Assembly (NCBI RefSeq): GCF_028290785.1
Contig: NZ_JAQGJD010000381.1
Location: 1-41,563 of the forward strand
Source of the DNA: Tardiphaga sp.
Lineage (GTDB): Bacteria > Pseudomonadota > Alphaproteobacteria > Rhizobiales > Xanthobacteraceae
DNA: 41,563 bases
Reading direction: 5' to 3'
Of this stretch, positions 16,957 to 27,218 are shown piece by piece (position 1 is the stretch's first letter; each line of letters begins with the position of its first letter). A program made the translations under genes and the position numbers. The notes below the pieces were generated by a model. The model was not told the origin of the DNA and did no database searches. It saw only the letters and a program-made list of their open reading frames with translations.

Positions 16957-18930
16957 ATGTCCAACGCGACGCTACTAGACACTGCCGAGGCCACCGTCGA
17001 CAAAGCGGCGCTCGAAAAGAGCATCGGCTCGGCGCGCAACAGCTTGCTCGGATTCCGGCAGTCGGACGGCCACTGGGTGTTCGAACTTGAGGCCGATGGC
17101 ACCATTCCGTCCGAATATGTCCTGCTGCGGCACTACCTCGGCGAGCCCGTCGATGCGGTGTTGGAAGGCAAGATCACCGCCTATCTGCTGCGCACCCAGG
17201 GCAGCCATGGCGGCTGGGCGCTGGTCCAGGATGGTGCGTTCGACATGAGCGCCAGCGTGAAGGCGTATTTTGCGCTGAAGATGATGGGCGCCTCTGTCGA
17301 TGCTCCGCACATGGTGCGCGCCCGCGAGGCGATCCGCTCGCGCGGTGGCGCCATCCACAGCAACGTCTTCACGCGGTTCATGCTGTCGATGTTTGGCGTG
17401 CTGACCTGGAACAGCGTGCCGGTGCTGCCGGTCGAGATCATGCTGCTGCCGCTGTGGTTTCCGTTCCATCTCAACAAGATGTCGTATTGGGCGCGCACCA
17501 CCATCGTGCCACTGATGGTACTGGCGGCGCTCAAGCCGCGCGCGCAGAATCCAAGCGGCGTCGGCATCGACGAACTGTTCCTGCAGGATCCGCGCAGCAT
17601 CGGCCGCACCGCCCGCGCGCCGCATCAGAGCCGCGCGATGTTTGCGTTCTTCACCGGCATCGACATGCTGCTGCGCGTCGCCGAGCCGTATTTTCCGAAG
17701 CGCCTGCGGGCGCACGCGATCGCCAAGGCGGTGGCCTTTGTCGAGGAGCGCCTGAACGGCGAAGATGGTCTCGGCGCGATCTATCCGCCAATGGCCAATA
17801 CCGTGATGATGTACGAGGTGCTCGGGTTTCCCGCCGACTACCCGCCGCGCGCGATCACCCGCCGGGGAATCGACAAGCTTCTGGTGATCGGCGAGGTCGA
17901 AGCCTACTGCCAGCCTTGCGTGTCGCCGGTGTGGGACACCGCGCTGACGGCGCATGCGCTGCTCGAGACCGGCGGCGACGAGGCGTTCGGTCCGGCCAAG
18001 CAGGGGCTGGACTGGCTGCTGACCAAGCAGGTGCTGGACGTCAAGGGCGACTGGGCGGTGAAGCGGCCCGACCTGCGGCCCGGCGGCTGGGCGTTCCAAT
18101 ACAACAACGCGTACTATCCCGATCTCGACGACACCGCGGTGGTGGTGATGGCGATGGACCGGGCGCGGCGCCAGACCGGCGGCAAGGAATACGACGTCGC
18201 CATCGACCGCGGCCGCGAGTGGATCGAGGGCATGCAAAGCCGCGACGGCGGCTTCGCGGCGTTCGACGTCGATAATCTCGAATATTACCTCAACAACATC
18301 CCGTTCTCGGACCACGGTGCGCTGCTCGATCCGCCGACCGAGGATGTCACGGCGCGCTGTGTGTCGATGCTGGCGCAGCTTGGCGAGACCATCCAGACCA
18401 GCAAGCCGATGGCCGACGGCGTCGAATACCTGCGCCGCACTCAGCTTGCCGAAGGCTCCTGGTACGGCCGCTGGGGCCTGAATTACATCTACGGCACATG
18501 GTCGGTGCTCTGCGCCCTCAACGCCGCCGGGATCGATCACCAGGACCCGATGATGCGCAAGGCCGTGGCCTGGCTGGAATCGGTGCAGAATGCCGACGGC
18601 GGCTGGGGCGAGGATGCGGTCAGCTACCGACTCGATTACAAGGGTTATCAGGCAGCTCCCACCACGGCCTCGCAAACGGCATGGGCCTTGCTTGCCTTGA
18701 TGGCGGCGGGCGAGGTCGATAATCCCGCTGTCGCTCGCGGAATGCGGTACCTGATGGACACACAGACCGAAAAAGGGTTGTGGGATGAGGCCCGTTACAC
18801 GGCCACCGGCTTTCCCCGGGTGTTTTATTTGCGTTATCATGGCTATGCGAAGTTCTTCCCGCTCTGGGCGATGGCCCGGTTCCGCAATTTGAAGAGCACG
18901 AACAGCAAGACGGTAGGGGTCGGGATGTGA
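16957..18930 (+). CDS. shc: Squalene-hopene cyclase
   Basis: A 657-residue triterpene cyclase (also called HpnF), of normal family length. The catalytic acid motif DLDD lies at residues 389-392 within YYPDLDDTAVVV. Several QW-type repeats are visible, such as GGWALVQDGAFD-like blocks near the N-terminus, GSWYGRWG near residue 495 and NADGGWGED near residue 546. It is a membrane-associated enzyme that folds squalene to hopene/hopanol in one step. The ATG at 16957 follows a 33-bp gap after hpnE with no strong ribosome-binding site. The 3' end (GGGATGTGA) contains a GTG overlapping the stop that probably starts hpnG. All residues expected around the DXDD motif appear intact. Confidence 0.96.
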   Translation: MSNATLLDTAEATVDKAALEKSIGSARNSLLGFRQSDGHWVFELEADGTIPSEYVLLRHYLGEPVDAVLEGKITAYLLRTQGSHGGWALVQDGAFDMSASVKAYFALKMMGASVDAPHMVRAREAIRSRGGAIHSNVFTRFMLSMFGVLTWNSVPVLPVEIMLLPLWFPFHLNKMSYWARTTIVPLMVLAALKPRAQNPSGVGIDELFLQDPRSIGRTARAPHQSRAMFAFFTGIDMLLRVAEPYFPKRLRAHAIAKAVAFVEERLNGEDGLGAIYPPMANTVMMYEVLGFPADYPPRAITRRGIDKLLVIGEVEAYCQPCVSPVWDTALTAHALLETGGDEAFGPAKQGLDWLLTKQVLDVKGDWAVKRPDLRPGGWAFQYNNAYYPDLDDTAVVVMAMDRARRQTGGKEYDVAIDRGREWIEGMQSRDGGFAAFDVDNLEYYLNNIPFSDHGALLDPPTEDVTARCVSMLAQLGETIQTSKPMADGVEYLRRTQLAEGSWYGRWGLNYIYGTWSVLCALNAAGIDHQDPMMRKAVAWLESVQNADGGWGEDAVSYRLDYKGYQAAPTTASQTAWALLALMAAGEVDNPAVARGMRYLMDTQTEKGLWDEARYTATGFPRVFYLRYHGYAKFFPLWAMARFRNLKSTNSKTVGVGM

Positions 18931-19661
18931 TTTTGGGGGCTGGTGGGATTGAGACCGTGGGCGCTTCGATGGACCCGCGGCCGGTACTGATCGTGACCGG
19001 ATTGGTTCAGGAAGCAAAGATTGCCGCCGGACCCGGAATGACCGTCATCTGCAGCTCCAGCGATCCCGCGCAACTGCGCGTGCTGCTGGCCAGCTTCGAT
19101 CCCTCTACCATCCGCGGCGTCGTCAGCTTCGGCGTCGCCGGCGGCCTCGATCCCCAGTTGAAATCAGGCGACGTCGTGGTCGCCACCGAAGTGATGTCCG
19201 GCGACACCTGCTGGCGGGCTGCCGAAGCCCTGAGCGAAGAGCTGATCGCCGGCGCGGGCGTCGGGCGCCGCCAGGTGTTTCGCGGCGGCATCGCCGGCGT
19301 GGAGAAGGTCGTCACCGGGCAAGTCGGCAAGGCCGCGCTGCGCTCCGGGACGGGTGCTGCCGCCGTCGATATGGAAAGCCACATCGCCGCTGCGTTTGCT
19401 GCCGAGGCCGGCCTTCCGTTCGCCGCGCTGCGCGTGGTCAGCGATCCGGCCAGCCGTGCGCTGCCGGAACTGGCAACCTCCGCCATCAAGCCGAACGGCG
19501 ATATCGATTTGCGCAAGGTGATGCGCGGCATCGCCCGCAATCCGCTGGTGATCCGCGCGTTGGTGTCCACCGGCCGCGACTTCAACCGCGCGCTGCGCAG
19601 CCTGCGCGACTGCCGCAGCTTCTTTCTCGGCCAGACCAGCATCGTCGCCGCGGAAGTCTGA
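18927..19661 (+). CDS. hpnG: Adenosylhopane nucleosidase/phosphorylase HpnG
   Basis: A 244-residue member of the purine nucleoside phosphorylase/nucleosidase fold. FGVAGGLDPQL and AAVDMESHIAAAFA match the fold's phosphate/base and ribose-binding regions. In Rhodopseudomonas, HpnG removes adenine from adenosylhopane, allowing formation of ribosylhopane and bacteriohopanetetrol. The start is uncertain: a GTG (18927) overlaps the shc stop and has a good upstream GGTAGGGG sequence, whereas an ATG at 18969 would give a 230-residue protein beginning MDPRPVLIVTGL. The GTG is reported because of the coupling. It is the last gene of the plus-strand operon and ends about 85 bp before a bidirectional terminator shared with hpnH. 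Confidence 0.92.
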   Translation: MILGAGGIETVGASMDPRPVLIVTGLVQEAKIAAGPGMTVICSSSDPAQLRVLLASFDPSTIRGVVSFGVAGGLDPQLKSGDVVVATEVMSGDTCWRAAEALSEELIAGAGVGRRQVFRGGIAGVEKVVTGQVGKAALRSGTGAAAVDMESHIAAAFAAEAGLPFAALRVVSDPASRALPELATSAIKPNGDIDLRKVMRGIARNPLVIRALVSTGRDFNRALRSLRDCRSFFLGQTSIVAAEV

Positions 19662-19749
19662 GTCGGAGCCGGCGAGCTCCCGTTTCTCACAACACACGAC
19701 GTTCTTGTCCCGGACGCCGGGGCAAATTCTGAGGGCGCCATCTAATAAA

Positions 19750-19777
19750 AAAGGGCGCGACTTGCATCGCGCCCTTT
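19750..19777. terminator. Bidirectional hairpin terminator between hpnG and hpnH
   Basis: AAAGGGCGCGA (19750-19760), a six-base loop, then TCGCGCCCTTT (19767-19777) form a perfect 11-bp stem with A-rich sequence on the left (from 19745) and Ts at the right of the stem. It lies between the convergent ends of hpnG (19661) and hpnH (19799), so it can stop transcripts from both sides. Confidence 0.8.
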
Positions 19778-19798
19778 CGCATTCGTATCCGACGCAGC

Positions 19799-20959
<1,161 letters not shown>

Positions 20960-20998
20960 TTCAAGTTTCTTTCTGCGTATTGTCGTCAAGAAGTTGGA

Positions 20999-21973
20999 TC
21001 AAACCGCGGACAGTTCTGTCAGTTCGGCGGGTAGCCTGAATTCAATATTCTCTTCGCGCCCGGGCAAAACCGAAACCGCAACCGGTCCGATCCGCCGCAA
21101 GGCCTCAATGACGTCGTCAACGAGCACTTCCGGCGCGGATGCACCAGCCGTGACCCCGACCGCTCTGGCATCCTTCAGCCATTCCGGATTTAGCTCGCTG
21201 CCGTCGGCGATCAGGTAACTGGGAACACCGACCTCGGTGCCGATCTCGCGCAACCTATTGGAGTTCGAACTGTTGGTCGCTCCGACCACCAGGATGACAT
21301 CCACGAGCTTGCTCATGTCTCTTACCGCAGATTGGCGGTTTTGTGTCGCATAGCAGATATCCCGGATGTCCGGACCCTGAATATCGTTAAATCGCCGTTC
21401 CAGGGCCAGAATGATGTCCCGTGTGTCATCCACGCTCAGGGTCGTCTGGGTGATGTAGGCGACCGGTACGTCGGCGGACAGGGTCAGCCGGGCCACATCG
21501 GCCACGTTCTGGACCAGATGCACCGGTCCCGGCACCTGTCCCATGGTACCGACCACCTCGGGATGGCCGGCGTGGCCGATCAGGATCAGGGTGCGGCCCC
21601 GGGCCATGTAGCGCTTGCCCTGGTTATGCACCTTGGTGACCAGCGGGCAGGTGGCGTTGAGCACCGGCAGGCCGCGGCCGGCGGCCTCGTCCTCGATGAT
21701 TTTGGCGACGCCATGGGCGCTGAAGACCGTGATGGCATCGGGCGGCACTTCGGAAAGTTCCTCGACGAAAATCGCGCCCTTGGCTTTCAGGGTTTCGACA
21801 ACGTACTTGTTGTGCACGATCTCGTGCCGCACATAGACCGGCGCGCCGTATTTATCGAGCGCGCGCTCAACGATCTCGATGGCGCGGACCACGCCGGCGC
21901 AGAAGCCGCGCGGCTGGGCCAGAAGCACTTCCAGGGGACGCTGACTAGGCACGGTGCACTGAGTCCTGTTCAA
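20999..21973 (-). CDS. ispH: 4-hydroxy-3-methylbut-2-enyl diphosphate reductase IspH
   Basis: A 324-residue IspH/LytB enzyme, the last step of the MEP pathway, making IPP and DMAPP. The three cluster cysteines are visible: Cys25 in [14 protein letters not shown], one in [11 protein letters not shown], and one in [20 protein letters not shown] and SNSNRLREI are further family blocks. The open frame begins with a TTG at 21971-21973 preceded by GAGGA about six bases away; a GTG seven codons later is an alternative. It is followed by hpnH after 39 bp, so isoprenoid precursor supply and hopanoid side-chain addition are probably co-transcribed. A second ispH copy may exist elsewhere in the genome, but this cannot be seen. 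Confidence 0.95.
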   Translation of the reverse strand: MNRTQCTVPSQRPLEVLLAQPRGFCAGVVRAIEIVERALDKYGAPVYVRHEIVHNKYVVETLKAKGAIFVEELSEVPPDAITVFSAHGVAKIIEDEAAGRGLPVLNATCPLVTKVHNQGKRYMARGRTLILIGHAGHPEVVGTMGQVPGPVHLVQNVADVARLTLSADVPVAYITQTTLSVDDTRDIILALERRFNDIQGPDIRDICYATQNRQSAVRDMSKLVDVILVVGATNSSNSNRLREIGTEVGVPSYLIADGSELNPEWLKDARAVGVTAGASAPEVLVDDVIEALRRIGPVAVSVLPGREENIEFRLPAELTELSAV

Positions 21974-22341
21974 TAAGTCCTCTACGATTCCGACTAGTCA
22001 TTAAATCTGTACCATTGTCAGGGACATATCCAGCCCGCTGCGGTATTTGGCCGGTTCTGTGTGACAAAAATCACTCAGTGTGCAATCAAGCGCGTATGAG
22101 CGCTTTGCGACGTGGAATGCCAAGGTCAATACAATTTACGGTATATTGAAACTGGGCCAAACAACGCCGAGAAACCTCACCTGTTCGTCACTTTAACGCC
22201 CCTCGAACCACGTATATCAGGCTCTACGGAGCATGTTTTATGCCATTTCTTCGCAGTTTTGAAGAAGACATGATTCGACTGAAATAGAATGGGTGGGGAA
22301 CCACCGTCTTCGCGCGCCCCGTCTGAATAGAAAGAAAAAGT
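21974..22341. other. Divergent promoter region of ispH-hpnH and hpnN, 368 bp
   Basis: A comparatively AT-rich intergenic region that must contain the promoters for ispH-hpnH (minus) and hpnN (plus). A weak plus-strand candidate is TTGCGA (22105-22110) with TACAAT (22130-22135), spaced 19 nt; this is not strong. A short inverted repeat, TTCTTC (22247-22252) and GAAGAA (22261-22266), lies nearer hpnN. No EcfG consensus was found on either strand. No convincing small gene was seen. Confidence 0.45.
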
Positions 22342-24930
22342 GTGCTGACCAGTTTCGTCGTTTCCATTGTGAAAGCTTGCACCCGGTTTCCGTATCAGAC
22401 GGTCGTGATTGCGCTGCTGCTGGCGATCGGATCGGGCTATTACACCGCCAAGAATTTCGGCATCAACACCGACATCAACAAGCTGATCTCGCCGGATCTG
22501 GACTGGCGCAAGCGCGACATCGCCTTTGACAAGGCGTTCGACCAGGAACGCTTGATCCTGGCCGTGGTGGAGGCGCCGACGCCGGAATTCGCGAATGCCG
22601 CGGCCAACGCGCTGGAAGCCAAATTGGCGCCCAACAAGAAGGACTTCGACTCGGTTCGCCGGCTTGGCGCGGGCGAGTTCTTCGAGAAGAACGGCCTGCT
22701 GTTCCTGCCGACTGCCGAAGTCGCGCAGATGACCGGCCAGTTCCAGGCGGGAGCGCCCCTGATTGAGATCATGGCCGGCGATCCCAGCCTGCGCGGCCTG
22801 ACCGGCGCGCTCGAAACCGGCCTGACCGGCGTCCGCCGCGGCCAGTTGCCGCTCGACAGCACCGCCAAGACCTTCGGCACGGTCGCCGAGACCATCGAAA
22901 ACGTGCTCAAGACCGGCACCGGAACATTCTCCTGGCGCGGGCTGGTTGGCGACACCCCGCTGACCGATACCGACCGACGCGGCTTCCTCGAGATCAAGCC
23001 GATCCTCGACTTCCAGGCGCTGGAACCCGGCAAGACCGCCACCGACGCGATCCGCCAGGCGGCCGTCGATCTGAACATCGCCGGCGAATATGGCGCCCGG
23101 GTCCGGCTCACCGGACCGGTGCCGATCGCCAACGAGGAGTTCGCCACGGTAGCGGATGGGGCAGCGGTCAACGGCATCGTGACGGTCCTGATCGTGCTGC
23201 TGATCCTGTGGATGGCGCTGCACTCCGCCAAGATCATCTTCGCGGTCTTCGTCACCCTGTTCGTAGGTCTGATCATCACGACGGCGGTCGGCCTGATGAT
23301 GGTGGGGTCGATGAACCTGCTGTCGATCGCCTTCGCGGTACTGTTCGTCGGCCTCGGCGTCGATTTCGGCATTCAGTTCAGCGTGCGTTATCGCTCGGAG
23401 CGCTACAAGAGCGGCGACCTGCGGGCCTCGCTGATCAAGGCCGCCGAATATTCGGCAATCCCGCTGTCGCTGGCCGCGCTGGCCACCGCAGCCGGCTTCT
23501 TGTCGTTCTTGCCCACCGATTACAAGGGGGTCTCCGAACTGGGCAAGATCGCCGGCGCCGGCATGATGATCGCGTTCTTCACCAGCATCACCGTGCTGCC
23601 GGCGCTGCTCGACCTGCTCAATCCCGCCGGCGAGAAGGAAGCACTGGGCTATGCCTTCCTGGCACCGCTGGATCACTTCCTCGAGGATCAGCGCTACTGG
23701 ATCATCGGCGGAACGTTGGCGCTGACCATCGCCGGTCTGCCGCTGCTGTATTTCCTCAAATTCGATTTCAATCCGATCAACCTGCGCAATCCGAAGGTGG
23801 AGTCGATCGCGACCTTCCTGGATCTGCGCAAGGATCCCAACACCGGCGCCAACGCCGTCAATGTGATGGCGCCCAACGAAGCCGCCGCCAAACAGGTCGA
23901 AGAGCGCCTGGCCAAGGTTCCGGAAGTCGCGCGCACGATCTCGCTCGACAGCTTCGTGCCCGAGGATCAGCCGGCCAAATTGAAGCTGATCCAGGATGGC
24001 GCGAAAATTCTCGGACCCGCGCTCAACCCCGATTCGGTCGATCAGGCACCGACCGATGCGGAGAACGTGACCTCGTTGAAGGACTCCGCTGCGAGCCTGC
24101 GCAAGATCGCCGGGACTCAGACGGGGCCAGGCGCGGTCTCTGCCAAGCGTCTCGCCGACGCGCTGCAGAAGACCGCCGAGGCCAGTCAGCCGGTACGCGA
24201 CAAGGTGCAGGCGACCTTCGTGGTGCCGCTGCAGATCGCCTTTGCCCAGCTGCGTAACCTGCTGCAGGCGGCGCCGGTCAGCCTGCAGACGTTGCCGCCG
24301 GATATGGTCAATTCGTGGAAGACCAAGGACGGCCAGATTCGCGTCGAAGTGCAGCCGAAGGGCGACCCGAACGACAACGATACGCTGCGCAAGTTCGCCG
24401 GCGCCGTGCTGGCGTCGGAGCCGCTGGCGGTGGGTGGGCCGATCTCGATCCTGAAGTCGGGCGACACCATCGTCACCGCCTTCATCCATGCCGGAATCTG
24501 GGCACTGCTGTCGATCTCGCTGCTGCTGTGGCTGGCCTTGCGCCGCGTCAGCGACGTGCTGCTGACCATCGTCCCCTTGCTGGTTGCGGGCACGGTGACG
24601 CTGGAGATCTGCGTGCTGATCGGTCTGCCGCTGAACTTTGCCAACATCATCGCGCTGCCGCTGCTGCTCGGCGTCGGCGTGGCGTTCAAGATCTATTATG
24701 TGACGGCGTGGCGCGCCGGCCATACCAACCTGCTGCAGTCGGCGCTGACCCGGGCGATCTTCTTCAGCGCGCTGACCACCGCCACCGCCTTCGGCAGCCT
24801 GTGGCTGTCGAACCACCCGGGCACCGCGAGCATGGGCAAGTTGCTCGCGTTGTCCTTCGTGGTGACGCTGGCGGCGGTGCTGCTGTTCCAGCCCGCTTTG
24901 ATGGGCAAACCGCGCGAGGCCGGGGAGTAG
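22342..24930 (+). CDS. hpnN: Hopanoid-associated RND transporter HpnN
   Basis: An 862-residue RND/MMPL-type transporter matching HpnN, which in Rhodopseudomonas is needed to move hopanoids to the outer membrane. The chain has a first helix at about residues 17-34, a periplasmic loop, a helix bundle from about 275 to 420 (including GLGVDFGIQFSVRYRSE), a single helix near 455-473, a second loop and a final bundle at about 720-855. The start is a GTG at 22342 followed by a short cytoplasmic N-terminus; the upstream sequence is purine-rich (AAAGAAAAAG), which may serve as a ribosome-binding site. It stands alone on its strand, with the DUF2147 gene convergent on the other strand 33 bp downstream. 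Confidence 0.93.
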   Translation: MLTSFVVSIVKACTRFPYQTVVIALLLAIGSGYYTAKNFGINTDINKLISPDLDWRKRDIAFDKAFDQERLILAVVEAPTPEFANAAANALEAKLAPNKKDFDSVRRLGAGEFFEKNGLLFLPTAEVAQMTGQFQAGAPLIEIMAGDPSLRGLTGALETGLTGVRRGQLPLDSTAKTFGTVAETIENVLKTGTGTFSWRGLVGDTPLTDTDRRGFLEIKPILDFQALEPGKTATDAIRQAAVDLNIAGEYGARVRLTGPVPIANEEFATVADGAAVNGIVTVLIVLLILWMALHSAKIIFAVFVTLFVGLIITTAVGLMMVGSMNLLSIAFAVLFVGLGVDFGIQFSVRYRSERYKSGDLRASLIKAAEYSAIPLSLAALATAAGFLSFLPTDYKGVSELGKIAGAGMMIAFFTSITVLPALLDLLNPAGEKEALGYAFLAPLDHFLEDQRYWIIGGTLALTIAGLPLLYFLKFDFNPINLRNPKVESIATFLDLRKDPNTGANAVNVMAPNEAAAKQVEERLAKVPEVARTISLDSFVPEDQPAKLKLIQDGAKILGPALNPDSVDQAPTDAENVTSLKDSAASLRKIAGTQTGPGAVSAKRLADALQKTAEASQPVRDKVQATFVVPLQIAFAQLRNLLQAAPVSLQTLPPDMVNSWKTKDGQIRVEVQPKGDPNDNDTLRKFAGAVLASEPLAVGGPISILKSGDTIVTAFIHAGIWALLSISLLLWLALRRVSDVLLTIVPLLVAGTVTLEICVLIGLPLNFANIIALPLLLGVGVAFKIYYVTAWRAGHTNLLQSALTRAIFFSALTTATAFGSLWLSNHPGTASMGKLLALSFVVTLAAVLLFQPALMGKPREAGE

Positions 24931-24963
24931 ACCGGCGTCGCGTTGCCGAGGGCGTCCTTCGAT

Positions 24964-25722
24964 TTAGTGCGCGGGGACGGGGCGCGCGATCTCAGGGAGC
25001 AGGCAGATATCGCCGACCGGATCGGCGGCGGGCTGTGCGCCGGCTGCCATCTTCTGACCGCCCGGGGCGGGCGCCTTGGGAGCTGCGGCAGCCTTAGGCG
25101 CGCCTGCAGGAGGGGCGGGCGCCGGGGCAGCAACCGGAGCCGACGTCTGCGTCGGAGCGCTGCCGGGAGCGGTCTTCGGCGCTGTCCCGGTGAGGCGTGC
25201 GACAATACCGGGTTTTGCCGGTACCGCCGCAGGGCCCTTGGCGAGGCTGTTGGACGGGCTTGATGGAATCGGCGGCCCGACCCGGGTCCAGGTCTCGCCG
25301 CCGCACAGGAAGCCGAGCACGCAGCCCTGGATTTCCAACTCGTCCGGCGTATCGCCAAGCGCGATGGTCGATTTGTACATCTTGCCGTCCTTGGCGTTGT
25401 AGACCTGACCGGCCCACTTCTCGCCCTTGGCATCCTTCTTCATATCGATCAGAATCGGCATGCCCAGGGTGGGCCGGGTCCGCTTCGAGACGTCGGGATT
25501 GTTCTTGTCGAGGCCGCCCGGGGTCTTCTCCCACACCACGGCACCCCACATGCTGCCGTTGCATTCGGCGACGCGGATATTAGCTACTGCATCGGCGACC
25601 TTCCAGTCGCCCGTCGGGTCTGCCGCAAAAGCGGGCGTCGCGCCTCCCAAAATTGCTCCTGCCGAAACGACAATTCCGCAATAAATAAGATTTCGCGTGG
25701 TAATGCTTGCGCGCTGCAACAT
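24964..25722 (-). CDS. DUF2147-family secreted protein with Ala/Pro-rich tail
   Basis: A 252-residue protein with a signal peptide (up to about residue 33, ending PAFAADP). The DUF2147 domain follows at about residues 35-150, with DPTGDWKVADAVANIRVAEC, GAVVWEK and QGCVLGFLCGGETWTRV; three cysteines (in VAECNG, QGCVLG, FLCGGE) could form a disulfide. The remaining C-terminal part is strongly Ala/Pro/Lys-rich and low in complexity (APAPAPPAGAPKAAAAPK-like), then ends DPVGDICLLPEIARPVPAH. The protein is probably periplasmic, with the tail acting as a spacer or wall-reaching segment. It lies between hpnN and hpnO, convergent with hpnN and divergent from hpnO across 100 bp. Its function is unknown; the position suggests, without proof, a part in hopanoid handling. 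Confidence 0.85.
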   Translation of the reverse strand: MLQRASITTRNLIYCGIVVSAGAILGGATPAFAADPTGDWKVADAVANIRVAECNGSMWGAVVWEKTPGGLDKNNPDVSKRTRPTLGMPILIDMKKDAKGEKWAGQVYNAKDGKMYKSTIALGDTPDELEIQGCVLGFLCGGETWTRVGPPIPSSPSNSLAKGPAAVPAKPGIVARLTGTAPKTAPGSAPTQTSAPVAAPAPAPPAGAPKAAAAPKAPAPGGQKMAAGAQPAADPVGDICLLPEIARPVPAH

Positions 25723-25822
25723 GCTTAGGACCTATGCTCAAGTAGTGATATGCGGCAATGTCAAATCGCCGCATTGAAGGTTTCCAGTTGACGAAGCGAC
25801 CATCAACCGACGTAAGTATCTC

Positions 25823-27214
25823 ATGCTATATCCGAATCTAGACGTTTCCGAGATGTTTGTTGAACGGCAGGCGCAGCGCGGTGCGATGCATACCCGTCAT
25901 CTCAACGAACAACTCGTTCGAGTTCTCAAGACCATTGGTTACGACGTGGGCTTCCAGCGCGGTGTCGGACAGTATCTGTTCGACCGCGACGGCGCCCGCT
26001 ACCTCGATCTACTAAGCGGATTTGGCGTTTTTGCGATTGGCCGGAACCATCCGGTATTGCGGACCGCGCTGAAGAGCGTCCTCGACGCCGACATGGCCAA
26101 TCTGGTGCAGATGGATGTGTCCACGCTCGCCGGCATTTTGGCCGAGCGGCTGTTGGAGCACGTTCCCTATCTGGACAAGGTGTTTTTTGCCAATTCCGGT
26201 GCCGAAACCGTCGAAGCGGCGATGAAATTTGCCCGCAATGCCACCGGGCGCAACGAGATCCTGTATTGCGACCACGCCTATCATGGCCTGTCGTACGGCG
26301 CGCTGTCGCTGACCGACGATTCGAATTTCCGCGGCGGCTTCGGCTCGCTGCTGCCGGGCTGCAACTCGGTTCCGTTCGACGACCTCGCGGCGCTCGAAAA
26401 GGCGCTTTCCACCCGGCAGGTCGCCGCCTTCATCGTCGAGCCGATCCAGGGCAAGGGCGTCAATATTCCCTCCGACGACTTCCTGCCGGGCGCGGCGGCG
26501 TTGTGCCGCAAATACGGCACGCTGTTCATTGCCGACGAAATCCAGACCGGCCTTGGCCGCACCGGGAAGTTCCTGGCGGTTGAACACTGGAATGTCGAGC
26601 CGGACATGGTGCTGATCGCCAAGGCGCTGTCCGGCGGCCACGTGCCGGTCGGCGCGCTGCTGACCCGCAAGAGCATCTTCGACAAGATTTTCAACCGCAT
26701 GGATCGCTCGCTGGTGCATGGATCGACGTTCGGCAAGAACGATCTGGCCATGGCCGCGGGAATCGCCACGCTCGAGGTAATGAAGCACGAGAAGCTGGTG
26801 GAGAATTCCGCCAGGCGCGGCGCGGAGATTCAGCTTGCGCTGAAGAGCATGATTCCCGGCTTCGAGCTGCTCAAGGAAGTCCGCGGCAAGGGCCTGATGA
26901 TCGGCATCGAATTCGGCCCGCCGAAATCGCTGCGCCTGAAGGCCTCCTGGAACATTCTGGAATCGGCCAACAAGGGTCTGTTCTGCCAGCTGATCACCGT
27001 GCCGCTGTTCAAGGAACAGAAGATCCTGACCCAGGTTTCGGGCCACGGCAGCCACACCATCAAGCTGCTGCCGCCGCTGACGATCACCGAAGAAGACGGC
27101 AAGTGGATCGAGAACTCGTTCCGCACCGTGATCGCCGACAGCCACCGCGTCCCCGGCGCGATCTGGTCGCTCGGCAAGACGCTGGTCGATAACGCCGTTC
27201 GGAAATCGGCCTGA
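25823..27214 (+). CDS. hpnO: Hopanoid aminotransferase HpnO
   Basis: A 463-residue class III, PLP-dependent aminotransferase. The cofactor lysine is Lys267 in LIAKALSGGHVPVGALL; other family blocks are FFANSGAETVEAAMKFAR, FIVEPIQGKGVN and FIADEIQTGLGRTG. In Rhodopseudomonas, HpnO is needed to make aminobacteriohopanetriol, by amination of the ribose-derived side chain after HpnH/HpnG. The ATG at 25823 gives a normal N-terminus (MLYPNLDVSEMF). It shares a 100-bp upstream region with the divergent DUF2147 gene, and its stop is only 4 bp from the convergent anti-sigma gene, marking the right edge of the hopanoid locus. The general fold is certain; the specific hopanoid role rests on similarity and context. 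Confidence 0.92.
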   Translation: MLYPNLDVSEMFVERQAQRGAMHTRHLNEQLVRVLKTIGYDVGFQRGVGQYLFDRDGARYLDLLSGFGVFAIGRNHPVLRTALKSVLDADMANLVQMDVSTLAGILAERLLEHVPYLDKVFFANSGAETVEAAMKFARNATGRNEILYCDHAYHGLSYGALSLTDDSNFRGGFGSLLPGCNSVPFDDLAALEKALSTRQVAAFIVEPIQGKGVNIPSDDFLPGAAALCRKYGTLFIADEIQTGLGRTGKFLAVEHWNVEPDMVLIAKALSGGHVPVGALLTRKSIFDKIFNRMDRSLVHGSTFGKNDLAMAAGIATLEVMKHEKLVENSARRGAEIQLALKSMIPGFELLKEVRGKGLMIGIEFGPPKSLRLKASWNILESANKGLFCQLITVPLFKEQKILTQVSGHGSHTIKLLPPLTITEEDGKWIENSFRTVIADSHRVPGAIWSLGKTLVDNAVRKSA

Positions 27215-27218
27215 GGCG

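Noticed and set aside
16975-19017. A 680-codon minus-strand open frame opposite shc
   Set aside because: It mirrors a fully conserved squalene-hopene cyclase, and its composition is that of a reverse-strand shadow.
22177-24816. An 879-codon minus-strand open frame opposite hpnN
   Set aside because: It is antisense to hpnN over nearly its whole length, rich in Gln, Arg, His and Gly, and shows no domain; long antisense frames are common in GC-rich genes.
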